DNA of 64,000 nt from Pelagibacterium montanilacus (GTDB lineage: Bacteria > Pseudomonadota > Alphaproteobacteria > Rhizobiales > Devosiaceae): assembly GCF_003992665.1 (NCBI RefSeq), contig NZ_RZMX01000006.1, positions 62,001 to 126,000 on the forward strand, given 5' to 3'. Shown piece after piece: positions 9,128 through 19,418 of this stretch. The position numbers were made by a program, and so were the translations under genes. The notes beneath the pieces were generated by a model that was given only the letters and a program-made list of their open reading frames with translations, was not told the DNA's origin and ran no database searches. Numbering within the stretch: position 1 is the first letter of the stretch; every line of letters starts with the position of its first letter.

Positions 9128-10426
9128 ATGAGCGCCACCGAAACAGCGATGTCCTTTCCGGGCTTTTTCACGCGCACGCTTGCCGAGGCTGACCCCGCGG
9201 TCGCAGCGGCCGTCGGTGACGAGCTCACGCGTCAGCGGACCGAAGTCGAGCTGATTGCGTCCGAGAACATCGTTTCCCGGGCAGTGCTCGAAGCGCAGGG
9301 GTCGGTGCTCACCAACAAATACGCTGAAGGCTATCCCGGCCGCCGCTACTATGGTGGGTGTCAGTTCGTCGACATCGCCGAAGAGCTGGCCATCGATCGC
9401 GCCAAGGAGCTTTTCGGGGCCGCGTTTGCCAACGTGCAGCCCAATTCTGGCTCCCAGGCCAACCAGGGCGCGTTCCAGGCGCTGGTCAAGCCGGGCGATA
9501 CCATTTTGGGCATGAGCCTGGACGCTGGCGGTCACCTGACCCATGGTGCGCGCCCCAACCAGTCCGGCAAGTGGTTCAATGCCGTCCAGTACGGCGTGCG
9601 CAAGCAGGACGGTCTGGTCGATATGGATCAAGTCCGCTCGCTCGCCCTCGAGCATCGCCCCGCCATGATCGTAGCAGGCTTTTCGGCCTATTCGCGCGTG
9701 CTCGACTGGGCTGCGTTCCGCGAGATCGCCGATGAAGTGGGTGCCTATCTGCTGGTCGACATGGCCCATGTGGCCGGGCTCGTCGCCGCGGGCGTCTATC
9801 CCAATCCTGTCCCCCATGCCCATGTCTGCACGACGACAACGCACAAGACTCTGCGCGGGCCGCGCGGCGGAATGATCCTCACCAATGACGCGGACGTGGC
9901 CAAGAAAGTGAACTCGGCGATCTTCCCCGGCATCCAGGGCGGGCCGCTGATGCATGTGATCGCAGCCAAGGCGGTTGCGTTCGGCGAGGCGCTGACGCCC
10001 GAGTTCAAAGCTTATGCCAATCAGGTTGTCTCCAATGCCCGGACGCTGGCCGATGCCCTTGTCAGAGGCGGGGTGGATATCGTGACCGGTGGCACCGACA
10101 ACCACTTGATGCTCGCCGATCTCCGGCCCAAGCAAGTGACGGGCAAGGCCGCCGAGGCGGCGCTGGAACGCGCGCACATCACGTGCAACAAGAATGCCGT
10201 TCCATTCGATCCGGAAAAGCCTGCGATCACCTCAGGCATTCGTGTCGGGACCCCGGCTGCGACGTCTCGCGGTTTTGCCGACAAGGAATTCCAGCTCGTG
10301 GGTGAGCTCATGGTCGAGGTGCTCGACGGGCTGGCCGCGAACGGGGAAGACGGCAACGGATCGGTCGAGGCGGACGTCAAGGGCCGGGTCATGGAATTGA
10401 CCAGGGCGTTCCCCATCTACAGCTAG
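9128..10426 (+). CDS. glyA: serine hydroxymethyltransferase
   Basis: GlyA interconverts serine and glycine, loading a one-carbon unit onto tetrahydrofolate; it is cytoplasmic and PLP-dependent. The 432 residues match the family length. The PLP lysine is K240 in [14 protein letters not shown], and the [11 protein letters not shown] and [13 protein letters not shown] motifs are intact. The ATG at 9128 is used; another Met is at residue 8. nrdR follows after 12 bases, starting a glyA-nrdR-ribD-ribEH-nusB run that is a common alphaproteobacterial order. Confidence 0.96.
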   Translation: MSATETAMSFPGFFTRTLAEADPAVAAAVGDELTRQRTEVELIASENIVSRAVLEAQGSVLTNKYAEGYPGRRYYGGCQFVDIAEELAIDRAKELFGAAFANVQPNSGSQANQGAFQALVKPGDTILGMSLDAGGHLTHGARPNQSGKWFNAVQYGVRKQDGLVDMDQVRSLALEHRPAMIVAGFSAYSRVLDWAAFREIADEVGAYLLVDMAHVAGLVAAGVYPNPVPHAHVCTTTTHKTLRGPRGGMILTNDADVAKKVNSAIFPGIQGGPLMHVIAAKAVAFGEALTPEFKAYANQVVSNARTLADALVRGGVDIVTGGTDNHLMLADLRPKQVTGKAAEAALERAHITCNKNAVPFDPEKPAITSGIRVGTPAATSRGFADKEFQLVGELMVEVLDGLAANGEDGNGSVEADVKGRVMELTRAFPIYS

Positions 10427-10438
10427 CAAGGCAGGGTC

Positions 10439-10927
10439 ATGCGCTGCCCCTATTGCGGAAATGACGAAACCCAGGTCAAGGACTCCCGTCCGACCGAAGA
10501 TTCGAATGCAATCCGCCGCCGCCGCATCTGCATCGGCTGCGGCGGGCGCTTCACTACGTTCGAGCGGGTGCAGCTGCGCGACCTGACGGTGGTCAAGAAG
10601 TCTGGCCGCAAGGTGCCCTTCGACCGCGAGAAGCTCTCGCGCTCGGTGACCACCGCGTTGCGCAAGCGCCAGGTCGATCCAGAGGTTGCCGAGCGCATGA
10701 TCTCGGGCGTGGTCCGGCAGCTCGAAAGCCTGGGCGATGTGGAAGTCACGTCCGAGCAAATCGGTGAGTATGTTATGGACGGGCTCAAGGAGCTCGATGA
10801 CGTCGCGTTCGTGCGCTTCGCCTCCGTTTACAAGAATTTCTCGAGTGCAGACGACTTCCAGTCGTTTCTCACCGATCTTGTCGAGGCGGAAACCGCAGCT
10901 GAGCGCGATCCCGAAGGCGAGGCGTGA
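10439..10927 (+). CDS. nrdR: transcriptional repressor NrdR
   Basis: NrdR represses ribonucleotide reductase genes in response to dATP/ATP. The 162-residue protein has an N-terminal zinc ribbon (C3, C6, C31, C34: RCPYCGN and [14 protein letters not shown]) followed by an ATP-cone domain ([16 protein letters not shown], to about 140). Its stop overlaps the ribD start by four bases, which points to translational coupling. Confidence 0.95.
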   Translation: MRCPYCGNDETQVKDSRPTEDSNAIRRRRICIGCGGRFTTFERVQLRDLTVVKKSGRKVPFDREKLSRSVTTALRKRQVDPEVAERMISGVVRQLESLGDVEVTSEQIGEYVMDGLKELDDVAFVRFASVYKNFSSADDFQSFLTDLVEAETAAERDPEGEA

Positions 10928-12015
10928 CAGCCATCGGCAGGCAGGACCTGCGCTGGTTGGATGCAGCCGCGCGTCTCGCCATGCCCTACAGGGGCACGAC
11001 GGCAGAAAATCCCACCGTGGGTGCGATTGTCGTGGCGCAGGGCAGGGTGGTGGGCCGGGGCGTCACAGCGCCAGGCGGACGCCCGCATGCCGAAGTCTTG
11101 GCGCTTGAATTGGCAGGCGAGGCGGCGCGGGGCGCCACACTTTATGTCACGCTTGAGCCCTGCGCTCACTGGGGGCGGACGCCCCCCTGCGCGGACGCGA
11201 CGATCGCCGCGGGCGTCGCGCGTGTGGTCTGCGGCGCCAAGGACCCCGACCCCCGGACCGCCGGCACCAGCATCGCAAGAATGCGCGACGCCGGGCTGAT
11301 CGTGGATGTCGGAGTGGCCCTCCCCAGCGTCGAAACACTTCATGAGGGATTCTTTTCACGTATGCGGCGTGGACGTCCCTTCGTTTCGGTCAAGCTGGCG
11401 GTCTCACCTGACGGCTATATCGGCCGGCCCGACGCGCCCAATGTCCCGATCACCGGGGAGGCTGCGCGCGCATGGACGCATATGCAAAGGGCCATGGCCG
11501 ACGCCGTGGCCGTGGGCGGAATAACGGCGCGCACGGACAATCCCAGGCTCTCTGTGCGACTGGCCGGGCTAAAGGACAGGCAGCCGCTTCGCGTCGTGTT
11601 CTCAGGGCGCCATGAGCTGCCTGCCAACCTGAATCTGTTTGCGAAAAATGCTCCGCAAGAGACTGTGGTCATTGCAGACTCTGCGCCCCCCCCTGCGGCT
11701 GATGATGGGATTGCGGTGCTTGCCGTGCGCGGCACCGATGGGCGGCCCGGACTGCGCGAGGCGCTCGGCGCCCTGGCCAGAATGGGGGTGTCTTCGGTTC
11801 TTGTGGAGGGCGGCGCGGCGCTGGCCGGTGCGCTGCTCGAGGAGGGACTCGTCGACCGCTACCATCTGCTCGAGGGGGCCGTTGCCATCGGCGCAGGCGG
11901 TGTACGCGCGACTGTTCACTCGTCATTGCCGGAGCGTTTGCGCGAGCTGGGTCTTTCCGAGGTTGATCGGGTCGAGCTTGGGTGCGATAGACTGCGCACC
12001 TTCGAATGGGCTTGA
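10924..12015 (+). CDS. ribD: bifunctional pyrimidine deaminase/reductase RibD
   Basis: RibD carries out the second and third steps of riboflavin synthesis: deamination, then NADPH-dependent reduction, of the pyrimidine intermediate. The 363 residues hold a deaminase domain (about 8-145; zinc ligands H55 with E57, C80 and C89 in RPHAEV and [15 protein letters not shown]) and a reductase domain (about 155-360, with [15 protein letters not shown] and [14 protein letters not shown]). The GTG start at 10924 overlaps the nrdR stop; ribEH follows after 6 bases. No FMN riboswitch is possible here because the gene overlaps its upstream neighbour. Confidence 0.95.
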   Translation: MTAIGRQDLRWLDAAARLAMPYRGTTAENPTVGAIVVAQGRVVGRGVTAPGGRPHAEVLALELAGEAARGATLYVTLEPCAHWGRTPPCADATIAAGVARVVCGAKDPDPRTAGTSIARMRDAGLIVDVGVALPSVETLHEGFFSRMRRGRPFVSVKLAVSPDGYIGRPDAPNVPITGEAARAWTHMQRAMADAVAVGGITARTDNPRLSVRLAGLKDRQPLRVVFSGRHELPANLNLFAKNAPQETVVIADSAPPPAADDGIAVLAVRGTDGRPGLREALGALARMGVSSVLVEGGAALAGALLEEGLVDRYHLLEGAVAIGAGGVRATVHSSLPERLRELGLSEVDRVELGCDRLRTFEWA

Positions 12016-12021
12016 GCCTTC

Positions 12022-13113
12022 ATGTTTACTGGAATCATCACCGATATCGGCATCCTCGATCGGGTCGAGGACGACCCTGAAGGGCGTCGGCTGCGCATCG
12101 CGACAGCCTATGACCCCGCGGGCATAGACCTCGGCGCGTCGATCATGTGCGAGGGCATCTGCCTCACCGTGACCCACAAGGGCCGCCAAGGCAACAAACG
12201 CTGGTTCGACGTTTACGCGGCGCGGGAAACCCTTGCCGTCACTGCGATCGGGTCCTGGCGCGAGGGCCGGCGGATCAATCTCGAGCGGTCGCTGGCCGTC
12301 GGTGCCGAACTCGGTGGCCATATCGTCACCGGGCACATCGATGGGCTCGCCACTATTGTCGAGCGCACGGAGATCGGAGACCAGATCACCTTCGGTCTGG
12401 AGGCGCCAACCGAGCTTGCCCGTTTTGTCGCGCGCAAGGGCAGCGTCGCGCTCAACGGCACCTCGCTCACCGTCAATTCCACTGAAGGCTCCCGCTTCAG
12501 CGTGCATCTCATTCCCCATACCCTGTCGGCCACCAACTGGACCGACTATCACGTGGGAGACAGCGTCAACCTGGAAGTCGACGTCATGGCGCGCTATGCA
12601 GCGCGCCTGCTCGAAAGCCAATCACACGGAAACGATACGATGACCACCGACACTGCCGACGAGCGCACGAGAATACTGATTGTGGAGGCGCGCTTTTATG
12701 ACGACCTCGCTGACGCCCAGCTTGCCGGCGCCAAGGCCGCGCTCGAAGCGGCAGGCGCGCGGGTAGACGTCGTCACCGTTCCCGGCGCGCTCGAAATCCC
12801 TGCAGCGATCGCATTCGCGATCGAGGCCGGTCGTGAAGGCACGCGCACGCGGTACGATGGCTACGTCGCGCTTGGATGCGTCATTCGCGGTGAGACCACC
12901 CACTACGAGATCGTGTCAAACGAGTCGGCACGGGCGCTGATGGACCTCGCCGTCAACCAGCGGGTCGCGCTGGGCAATGGCATTCTGACGGTCGAGAACG
13001 AAGATCAGGCATGGCGGCGTGCGAGGGCAAGCGAGCTGGACAAGGGCGGGGACGCAGCCCGCGCCGCGCTGGCGATGATCGCGCTCAAGCGCAAGACGGA
13101 GGCCGGCAAATGA
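12022..13113 (+). CDS. ribE-ribH: riboflavin synthase (RibE) joined in frame to lumazine synthase (RibH)
   Basis: One uninterrupted frame of 363 residues holds two enzymes usually encoded separately. Residues 1-200 are riboflavin synthase: [10 protein letters not shown], a duplicated lumazine-binding barrel, and [17 protein letters not shown] at the end. A linker (SQSHGNDT) follows, then residues 207-363 are lumazine synthase, with [14 protein letters not shown] and [17 protein letters not shown]. An internal ATG at 12640, with GGAAA about 9 bases upstream, would give a normal 157-residue RibH. So the cell may make a fusion, a free RibH, or both. Together the enzymes form lumazine and then riboflavin. 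The RibH end overlaps nusB by four bases. A sequencing error removing a stop codon is a trivial alternative. Confidence 0.88.
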   Translation: MFTGIITDIGILDRVEDDPEGRRLRIATAYDPAGIDLGASIMCEGICLTVTHKGRQGNKRWFDVYAARETLAVTAIGSWREGRRINLERSLAVGAELGGHIVTGHIDGLATIVERTEIGDQITFGLEAPTELARFVARKGSVALNGTSLTVNSTEGSRFSVHLIPHTLSATNWTDYHVGDSVNLEVDVMARYAARLLESQSHGNDTMTTDTADERTRILIVEARFYDDLADAQLAGAKAALEAAGARVDVVTVPGALEIPAAIAFAIEAGREGTRTRYDGYVALGCVIRGETTHYEIVSNESARALMDLAVNQRVALGNGILTVENEDQAWRRARASELDKGGDAARAALAMIALKRKTEAGK

Positions 13114-13589
13114 GCGACGGCGATGATACCGGGGTCAAGCCTGCCAATCAGCGTGGATCGGCGCGGCTCGCAGCCGTTCAGGCGCTCTACCAGATGGATG
13201 TCGGCGAAATCTCGCTGGAGGAGACGCTGTCCCAGTTCGAGCGGTTCCGGTTGGGTCAGGAGATCGAGGGCGACGAGTACCTTCCCGCGGATGCGGACTA
13301 TTTCCGGCACATAGTCCGGGGTGTGGTCTCACACCAGCTCGCGCTGGATCCCATAATCGACAATACGCTACAGCAGGGCTGGCCGATCTCACGAATCGAC
13401 GCGACCCTACGCGCGCTTCTGCGCGCCGGGGTGTTCGAGCTGACCCGCCGCAAGGACATTCCGTTCAAGGTTGTGATCCGCGAATATGTGGATGTGGCCA
13501 AGGCCTTCTACGAGGACGATGCGCCGCGCATGGTCAACGGAGTGCTGGACGCCGTCGCCAAGAAGTACTCGGAAGGGTACGGGGCCTGA
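13110..13589 (+). CDS. nusB: transcription antitermination factor NusB
   Basis: NusB binds boxA RNA with NusE (S10) and supports antitermination in rRNA operons. The 159-residue all-helical protein shows [16 protein letters not shown] near the start and [11 protein letters not shown]-like [25 protein letters not shown] at the end, as expected. The ATG at 13110 overlaps the lumazine synthase stop (ATGA). It is the last gene of the ribD-ribEH-nusB operon and a strong hairpin follows. Confidence 0.94.
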   Translation: MSDGDDTGVKPANQRGSARLAAVQALYQMDVGEISLEETLSQFERFRLGQEIEGDEYLPADADYFRHIVRGVVSHQLALDPIIDNTLQQGWPISRIDATLRALLRAGVFELTRRKDIPFKVVIREYVDVAKAFYEDDAPRMVNGVLDAVAKKYSEGYGA

Positions 13590-13597
13590 CAGGCGAT

Positions 13598-13630
13598 CGG
13601 GCCGGAGCGCATCCGGCCCGTCATAACTTT
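13598..13630. terminator. hairpin between convergent nusB and bamE
   Basis: A perfect 9-base-pair stem (CGGGCCGGA at 13598-13606 with TCCGGCCCG at 13612-13620, five-base loop) is followed by a T-rich stretch on the plus strand. It lies 9 bases after the nusB stop and just before the bamE stop, so it could serve both. Confidence 0.75.
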
Positions 13631-13635
13631 CTCGA

Positions 13636-14082
13636 TCAGATAGAATTGAGCAGCGACTGGATAAACGACTGGTCCTGCCCGAAGGACGGCGTGCGGCGCT
13701 GTTCGATGGCGAAGACGCGCCCATCCTGCAGCGAATAGACCGCCGTATCCGCAACGCGGTTGTTGGAGTCGAAATACACCGCGAGAACGGTGCGCTCACG
13801 CGAGGTCGTGAGGCCGAAAGCCGTCTGCTGCACGCGGGTCTCGACATAATACCAGGCAGTTTCGCTGTCGAAGACGCTGGTCGTCTGCGGCGAGCCGAGC
13901 ACCACACGAACGAGATCCTGGCTGGAGCCGGGTCGGACTTGCTGGATCGCATCCTGGGGTATGACGTACCCTTGGGTCCGGGTCGAGACGACGCCGGTGC
14001 TGGCGCATGCGCTCAAGGCAAGGCCGAGTGCGGCTGCAGTCACTATCGGGGCGAGGCGGGCAAGTGCGGTACGCGCAGTCAT
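13636..14082 (-). CDS. bamE: outer membrane assembly lipoprotein BamE (SmpA/OmlA)
   Basis: A 148-residue lipoprotein of the BAM complex, which folds beta-barrel proteins into the outer membrane. The signal ends in a lipobox LSAC with acylated C26. The mature part shows IQQVRPGSSQDLVRVVLGSP, FDSETAWYYVETR and LAVYFDSNNRVADTAVY, the alpha-alpha-beta-beta-beta pattern of BamE. The ATG at 14082 is preferred over one at 14100 because AGGAAAG stands 8 bases upstream. It is divergent from the cytochrome chaperone gene. Confidence 0.88.
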   Translation of the reverse strand: MTARTALARLAPIVTAAALGLALSACASTGVVSTRTQGYVIPQDAIQQVRPGSSQDLVRVVLGSPQTTSVFDSETAWYYVETRVQQTAFGLTTSRERTVLAVYFDSNNRVADTAVYSLQDGRVFAIEQRRTPSFGQDQSFIQSLLNSI

Positions 14083-14232
14083 CGAATTGACTTTCCTCAT
14101 GGCTCTCGACTATAGCCTCGCGCAACGCGCCGAGGACGTCGGTGTTGTTTAGCCGTCCGAGGACGGTTCTGGCAAGCGACCAATCCAAATGCAACCGCTT
14201 GCACCCGGATTTCCAACAAGGCGTATTTCGAA

Positions 14233-14763
14233 ATGATCCTGCGTTTCTTTCGCTCGACCAAATCCGACGACGCTCTTTACGCCGTTTACAGCGCCATTGT
14301 GGCGCAATCCCGGCTTCCTGTGTTCTATGAGGCATGGGGTGTGCCCGACACGGTGACCGGCCGTTTCGACATGATCTCACTGCACACGGCGATGGTCTTT
14401 CGAAGGCTGCGCTCGCCGGATACGCGCACGCGTGATTTCGCCCAGGGCCTCTTCGACGTCTTTTTCAAGGATATGGACCGGGCCCTGCGCGAGATGGGGG
14501 TAGGGGATCTCTCGGTCGGCAAGAAAATCGAGAAGATGGGCAGTCTTTTCTATGGGACGCTGACCGCCCTTAACGATGCGCTCGATGCGCCCGATCCGAT
14601 GCCCGGGCTGCGGGCGGTCATCGCACGCAACTTCCACGACGGGGAACAGCGCCCGCATCTGGACGCTTTCGCAACATACATCGTAGCGTGCGACCGCGAA
14701 CTTGCGACCCAGGATGTCGAGGCCATCAAGGCTGGCACCATAGCTTTCAGAGAGGCCAAATGA
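14233..14763 (+). CDS. ubiquinol-cytochrome c chaperone (CBP3/UQCC1 family)
   Basis: A 176-residue protein with the CBP3-type domain: VYSAIVAQSRLPVFYEAWGVPDTVTGRFDMISLH, then VFRRL, FDVFFKDMDRALREMGVGDLSVGKKIEKMG and FYGTLTALNDAL. In mitochondria the homologue helps cytochrome b assembly in the bc1 complex; the bacterial role is inferred from that. Its stop overlaps the DUF177 start by four bases. Confidence 0.85.
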   Translation: MILRFFRSTKSDDALYAVYSAIVAQSRLPVFYEAWGVPDTVTGRFDMISLHTAMVFRRLRSPDTRTRDFAQGLFDVFFKDMDRALREMGVGDLSVGKKIEKMGSLFYGTLTALNDALDAPDPMPGLRAVIARNFHDGEQRPHLDAFATYIVACDRELATQDVEAIKAGTIAFREAK

Positions 14764-15308
14764 CTGGCGATGCCGATCACATCGATCTCGATGCGAGCAT
14801 GCGGTTGGACAAGGTTACACCGACCGGACGCACGGAAACGATAGGCACGGACGAGCAACAGCGCGAGCTGCTGGCCAGGCGCTATGGAGTGACCAAGGTC
14901 GGCGCTTTCAGCGCCCGCGTCACGCTGACCCGGTTTCGGGGCGGCTATCGTGCACAGGGCGTTGTCGAGGGCTGGGTTGTGCAGCCCTGCGTGGTGACTG
15001 CAGAGCCAGTGACCCAGGATATCTCCGAGCCAATCGACAGGGTGTTTCTTCCTGGGGCTCCTCCCTCCGAGGATGTCTCGAGCGGCGCCGAGGTCTTCGT
15101 CAATCTCGAGCGCGATGACCTTCCGGACTATTTCGAGGGCGACGAGATTGATCTGGGCGAACTCGTCATGGAGGTATTCGCGATGGCGGTCGACCTTTAC
15201 CCCAGGCTGCCCGGCGCCGAGTTGCCCGGTGAGGTCCTAGGCGACGATCCCGCCGAGCTGTCTCCGTTCGCTGTTCTGAAAAACCTGCGTGACGACAAGG
15301 GCAATTGA
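14760..15308 (+). CDS. DUF177 (YceD) family protein
   Basis: A 182-residue DUF177 protein. Features are the CVVTAEPVTQDISEPIDRVFLP stretch (the usual C-rich YceD motif here has one Cys), a central acidic region (SSGAEVFVNLERDDLPDYFEGDEIDLGELV), LDLYPR-like AVDLYPRLPG, and a C-terminal PFAVLKNLRD. YceD relatives act in 23S rRNA accumulation and often precede rpmF; here plsX follows instead. The ATG at 14760 overlaps the preceding stop. Confidence 0.85.
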   Translation: MTGDADHIDLDASMRLDKVTPTGRTETIGTDEQQRELLARRYGVTKVGAFSARVTLTRFRGGYRAQGVVEGWVVQPCVVTAEPVTQDISEPIDRVFLPGAPPSEDVSSGAEVFVNLERDDLPDYFEGDEIDLGELVMEVFAMAVDLYPRLPGAELPGEVLGDDPAELSPFAVLKNLRDDKGN

Positions 15309-15382
15309 GTTTGCACGGTTGGGTGCATTGAGTATGGTGCGGCAACCGCCGGCAGGGAGACCGCGGGTAACAAAGGCGAGCA

Positions 15383-16450
15383 ATGAGTGGGACTATAACA
15401 ATCTCCGTGGACGCGATGGGCGGAGACAACGCGCCACATGCGCCGATAGAAGCCGCCCGGCTGCTTCTGCGTGAGCGGCCGGACGTCAGGTTCATCTTCC
15501 ACGGGCGCAAGGCGGATGTTGCGCCGTTGATCGAGGCGCGCCCGGACCTCGCCGCAGTCAGCACCATCAAGCACGCCGATGTCGTGATCACCATGGACGA
15601 CAAGCCCAGCCAGGCGCTGCGCAAGGGCCGGGACACGTCCTCGATGTGGTCCGCTATCCAGGCGGTCAAGGATGGCGATGCGCACGTCGCGATATCTGGC
15701 GGCAATACCGGCGCGCTGATGGCCATGTCCACGTTCTGCCTCCGGCCCATGGAGGGTATAGCCCGTCCCGCCATCGCGGCGATCTGGCCGACGCTCAAAT
15801 CGGACATCATCGTTCTGGACGTCGGCGCCACCATCGGTGCGGACGCCGAACTCCTTGTCGACTTCTCGATCCTTGGCGCTGCGCTGGCCAAGGCGCTGTT
15901 CGACATGAACAGCCCGACCGTGGGCCTGCTCAATGTCGGTGTCGAGGAGGCCAAGGGCAATGAATCGGTCAAGGACGCCGCCAAGATTCTTTCGGAAACG
16001 CGCGGCGCCGGGTTCACCTATCACGGGTTTGTCGAGGGCGACGATCTGGGCAAGGGCACCGTAGATGTCGTTGTGACAGAGGGTTTTACCGGCAATATTG
16101 CGCTCAAGACCGCTGAGGGTACGGCGCGGCAGGTCGGAACCTATCTGCGCAACGCGCTCATGGCGGGGTTCCTGTCCCGCGTCGGTGCGCTCCTTGCCCG
16201 CGGGGCTCTTTCGGCGCTTCGCAGCAAGATGGACCCTCGAACCGTCAACGGCGGCGTGTTCCTCGGACTTAATGGCGTCGTTATCAAGAGCCATGGTGGC
16301 ACCGACGAGGTCGGGTACAAGAGTGCTCTGGGGCTCGCGTACGACATGGCGCGCAACGATGTGCTGGGCAAGATCGGCGATGGTATCGCCAAGCTCAAGC
16401 CGTTGAAGGGTGCCGAACACCAACACCAAGAGGAGACTCCCTCGGCGTGA
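15383..16450 (+). CDS. plsX: phosphate acyltransferase PlsX
   Basis: PlsX converts acyl-ACP to acyl-phosphate, feeding PlsY in phospholipid synthesis. The 355 residues begin [12 protein letters not shown] and contain [19 protein letters not shown] and [17 protein letters not shown]. The gene overlaps fabH by four bases (GTGA), so the two are translationally coupled as in most bacteria. Confidence 0.95.
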   Translation: MSGTITISVDAMGGDNAPHAPIEAARLLLRERPDVRFIFHGRKADVAPLIEARPDLAAVSTIKHADVVITMDDKPSQALRKGRDTSSMWSAIQAVKDGDAHVAISGGNTGALMAMSTFCLRPMEGIARPAIAAIWPTLKSDIIVLDVGATIGADAELLVDFSILGAALAKALFDMNSPTVGLLNVGVEEAKGNESVKDAAKILSETRGAGFTYHGFVEGDDLGKGTVDVVVTEGFTGNIALKTAEGTARQVGTYLRNALMAGFLSRVGALLARGALSALRSKMDPRTVNGGVFLGLNGVVIKSHGGTDEVGYKSALGLAYDMARNDVLGKIGDGIAKLKPLKGAEHQHQEETPSA

Positions 16451-17424
16451 GCAGAATTCAGTCCCAGGTCCGCGGAACGGGCGGTTACCTCCCCGAACGC
16501 ATTCTGACCAATGACGAGCTCTCCAAGTTCGTCGACACATCCGACGAGTGGATTGTCCAGCGCACCGGTATCACCCAGCGCCATATTGCGGCTCAAGGCG
16601 AGCTGACTTCGGATCTGGCGCTCAAGGCGTCCCAGAACGCGCTCGAGAACGCAGGGCTTACACCGGAAGATATCGACCTGATCGTCGTCGCGACGACCAC
16701 GCCTGACCGGACGTTTCCCGCGACCGCTGCAATCCTGCAGAATAAGTTGGGCATGCGCCACGGCGTAGCCTTTGACATCCAGGCGGTCTGCTCGGGATTC
16801 GTGTTCGGGGTCGCGACGGCCGATAGCTATATCCGCAGCGGCATGGCGCGGCGTGCACTCGTCGTGGGCGCCGAGACGGCATCGCGCATCCTCGACTGGT
16901 CCGATCGCACGACCTGCGTCCTTTTCGGCGATGGCGCCGGCGCAATGATTCTGGAAGCGACCGAAGTCGCCGATGATGCTCCGGAAAAAGGCGTGCTGGC
17001 CTGCAGCCTGCGCACCGATGGCGGGCATTGGGACAAGCTCTATGTCGATGGCGGCGTCTCCTCGACGCGCAGCATCGGTCACCTTCGGATGGAGGGCAGG
17101 GAAGTTTTCAAGCACGCAGTGGGCATGATTTCGGACGTCGTCGAGGATGTGCTGGAAAAGTCGGGCAAGACGACCGGGGATCTCGACTGGTTCGTGCCTC
17201 ATCAGGCCAATCGCCGGATCATCGATGGAGCGGGCAGGAAGCTGGGCGTGCCGGAAGCCAAGGTCATCGTGACCGTGGATCGACATGCCAACACGTCGGC
17301 AGCCTCTGTGCCGCTTGCCCTCGCGGAAGCATCTGCGGACGGTCGGATCAAATCGGGTCAACTGGTGATGATCGAAGCCATGGGCGGTGGCTTTACGTGG
17401 GGCGCGTGCCTGCTGAGGTGGTAG
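16447..17424 (+). CDS. fabH: beta-ketoacyl-ACP synthase III (FabH)
   Basis: FabH starts fatty acid synthesis by condensing acetyl-CoA with malonyl-ACP. The 325 residues hold the catalytic triad C115 (AVCSGFVFG), H252 (PHQANRRI) and N282 ([10 protein letters not shown]). The GTG start at 16447 overlaps the plsX stop. Confidence 0.95.
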   Translation: MSRIQSQVRGTGGYLPERILTNDELSKFVDTSDEWIVQRTGITQRHIAAQGELTSDLALKASQNALENAGLTPEDIDLIVVATTTPDRTFPATAAILQNKLGMRHGVAFDIQAVCSGFVFGVATADSYIRSGMARRALVVGAETASRILDWSDRTTCVLFGDGAGAMILEATEVADDAPEKGVLACSLRTDGGHWDKLYVDGGVSSTRSIGHLRMEGREVFKHAVGMISDVVEDVLEKSGKTTGDLDWFVPHQANRRIIDGAGRKLGVPEAKVIVTVDRHANTSAASVPLALAEASADGRIKSGQLVMIEAMGGGFTWGACLLRW

Positions 17425-17504
17425 GCGTTGACCCCGCCCCATTGGGGGCGTTAAGTATTTGAAAGTCCGGGGTAGCGCGTGCCCGGAACGTTGAGGGGTA
17501 TGCA

Positions 17505-17816
17505 ATGGCGGGAAAAACGGTCACCCGTGCGGACCTGGCGGAGACGGTCTATCAGTCCGTCGGCCTGTCACGCACCGAATCGGCCGATCTGGTGGAGCGC
17601 GTTCTTCAGATCATGGCCGACTCAATTGCCACCGGAGACAATGTGAAATTGTCATCCTTCGGCTCGTTCCAGGTCCGATCGAAGAATGAGCGGGTCGGGC
17701 GAAATCCCAAAACCGGCGAGGAAGTGCCAATCCTGCCGCGTCGGGTGCTTGTGTTTAAGCCATCCAACGTCTTGAAAAGCAAAATCAACAAATCTATGGT
17801 TGGGTCTGGAAAATAG
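17505..17816 (+). CDS. ihfA: integration host factor subunit alpha
   Basis: A 103-residue HU/IHF-family DNA-bending protein. It shows [38 protein letters not shown]-type [31 protein letters not shown] with the intercalating proline of the arm, and [17 protein letters not shown] at the end. It acts with IhfB in recombination and transcription. A MerR gene follows after 23 bases, the usual order. Confidence 0.93.
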   Translation: MAGKTVTRADLAETVYQSVGLSRTESADLVERVLQIMADSIATGDNVKLSSFGSFQVRSKNERVGRNPKTGEEVPILPRRVLVFKPSNVLKSKINKSMVGSGK

Positions 17817-17839
17817 ACACTTTTTGACCGGAGCCAGCG

Positions 17840-18310
17840 TTGGACAAATCGCCAGACGCCTTCCGGACGATCTCCGAAGCGGCCGAAGAACTCGATCTTC
17901 CTCAGCATGTCTTGCGTTTCTGGGAAACGCGATTCAGCCAGATCAAGCCGCTCAAGCGGGGTGGTGGAAGACGGTACTATCGTCCCGATGACGTCCAGCT
18001 TCTCAAGGGCATCCGACACCTGCTCTACGATCAGGGCTTCACGATCAAGGGCGTGCAGCGCATCCTGAAAGAGCAGGGCGCCCGTCACCTCGTTGCGATC
18101 GGGGAAACCGGTTCGATACAGCCTATCGCGCCGCAAACTTCCGATGAGGACGTCCACCCGGTTGTTGTCCCGGCAGAAACTCGACACGAGCCTGCGTTTG
18201 AACCACCAAATGAGCCCGTACTCGGGCAGGTCGACCGGTATGCGCTGGAGCAGGCCCTGGCCGAGCTCCTGGAGTGCAAGCGGATTCTGGATGCTGCACG
18301 TGATGCTTAG
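17840..18310 (+). CDS. MerR-family transcriptional regulator
   Basis: A 156-residue protein with an N-terminal MerR winged helix ([71 protein letters not shown]) and a divergent acidic tail. It lacks the effector-binding cysteines of the metal-sensing members. This is the conserved MerR gene that follows ihfA across alphaproteobacteria; its targets are unknown to me. The start is taken as TTG at 17840. Confidence 0.88.
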   Translation: MDKSPDAFRTISEAAEELDLPQHVLRFWETRFSQIKPLKRGGGRRYYRPDDVQLLKGIRHLLYDQGFTIKGVQRILKEQGARHLVAIGETGSIQPIAPQTSDEDVHPVVVPAETRHEPAFEPPNEPVLGQVDRYALEQALAELLECKRILDAARDA

Positions 18311-18316
18311 TTAACC

Positions 18317-18367
18317 TGAATTTTTTGATCAAGTAATGTTGACGGCGCCGTGGCGTGCCGACATAAA
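18317..18367 (+). promoter_or_regulatory. candidate iron-responsive operator and promoter
   Basis: TGA-N9-TCA with an AT-rich centre at 18317-18331 matches the iron-responsive operator (IRO) pattern bound by RirA in rhizobia. Just downstream, TTGACG (18339-18344) and CATAAA (18362-18367) with a 17-base spacer form a good sigma-70 promoter, about 70 bases before the siderophore-binding protein start. The placement fits iron repression of the importer, but the 6-base half-match alone is weak. Confidence 0.5.
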
Positions 18368-18434
18368 ACATGACCGGTGCGGTCTGGTTATCTGACCGCG
18401 CGCGACTTGATCTCATTCAGGATTGGACGTTCCC

Positions 18435-19358
18435 GTGTCACACCATCACAGCCTTCTTCGTGTCTCCTCTGCGGTCGTCGCTCTTGCGCTGGTGGGCGCT
18501 CCGTCAGCTTTTGCTCAGGACATCACGGTCGAGCACGCGCAGGGCGAGACCACGCTGACGGGTACGCCTGCGAAGGTCTTTACCTATGACATGGCCACGC
18601 TCGACACTCTTGACGCGCTTGGTATCGAGGTGCAGGGCATCCCTGACGCCAACCTGCCCAACCACCTTCAGGATTACGCTGACACACTCAAGATCGGCTC
18701 TCTGTTCGAACCTGACTACGAACTGGTCGCCGCCGAGCAGCCTGATGTGGTGTTCGTCGCCGGTCGATCCTCGAGCGTGTATCCCAACCTGTCCGAGATC
18801 GCGCCGACCGTCGATCTCTCGGTGGACTGGACCGATTTCCCCGGCACGATCAAGGAGCGCTCGCGCACCGTGGGCGAGATATTCGGCGAGCAGGAGGCGG
18901 TCGACCAGTTGATCGCCGAACTCGATGGTGACATCGCGACGGTGCAGGAGCACGCGCCGACCGTGGGCAATGCGCTTATCGTCATCACTGCAGGGGGCAG
19001 GGTAACCGCATTTGGACCGGGCTCGCGCTTTGGCTGGCTGCACGATGACCTCAACATCGTCCCGGCGATAGAGGACGTGGAAGCGGCGACCCATGGCGAG
19101 GCCGTATCGTTCGAATTTCTACTGGAAACCGATCCGGACTGGCTGTTGGTGATCGACCGCGATACGTCGGTGGGCGAGGCCTCCCAATCGGCTCAGCAGA
19201 TCCTAGACAACGAACTGGTCCATGAGATGAGCGCCTGGCAGAACGACCAGGTGGTCTACCTGGATCCGGTGAATTTCTACATCGTCAATGGCGGGCTCAA
19301 CACGCTGCACACCATGGTGCGCGAAGTGGGCACCGCCATCGGCGCCGACCTCCGATAG
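18435..19358 (+). CDS. siderophore-binding periplasmic protein of an iron ABC importer
   Basis: About 307 residues with a clear signal peptide (SLLRVSSAVVALALVGAPSAFA) and the FecB/CeuE-type fold. Motifs are TLDALGIEVQGIPDANLP, LFEPDYELVAAEQPDVVFVAGR, and a C-terminal VYLDPVNFYIVNGGLNTLHTMV. The overall type resembles the FatB/YclQ/CeuE petrobactin- and catechol-binding group. The start is uncertain between TTG 18423 and GTG 18435; the latter has GGA seven bases upstream. It is the first gene of a four-gene transport operon. Confidence 0.88.
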   Translation: MSHHHSLLRVSSAVVALALVGAPSAFAQDITVEHAQGETTLTGTPAKVFTYDMATLDTLDALGIEVQGIPDANLPNHLQDYADTLKIGSLFEPDYELVAAEQPDVVFVAGRSSSVYPNLSEIAPTVDLSVDWTDFPGTIKERSRTVGEIFGEQEAVDQLIAELDGDIATVQEHAPTVGNALIVITAGGRVTAFGPGSRFGWLHDDLNIVPAIEDVEAATHGEAVSFEFLLETDPDWLLVIDRDTSVGEASQSAQQILDNELVHEMSAWQNDQVVYLDPVNFYIVNGGLNTLHTMVREVGTAIGADLR

Positions 19359-19418
19359 CGGGCATCGACGCGCGCTGGATCGCCCTGCGCGCGTCGGCCC
19401 CCGAAACGGCCTCACACC

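Noticed and set aside
10780-11060. FMN riboswitch ahead of ribD
   Set aside because: ribD overlaps nrdR by four bases; no conserved RFN element could fit and none was recognised.
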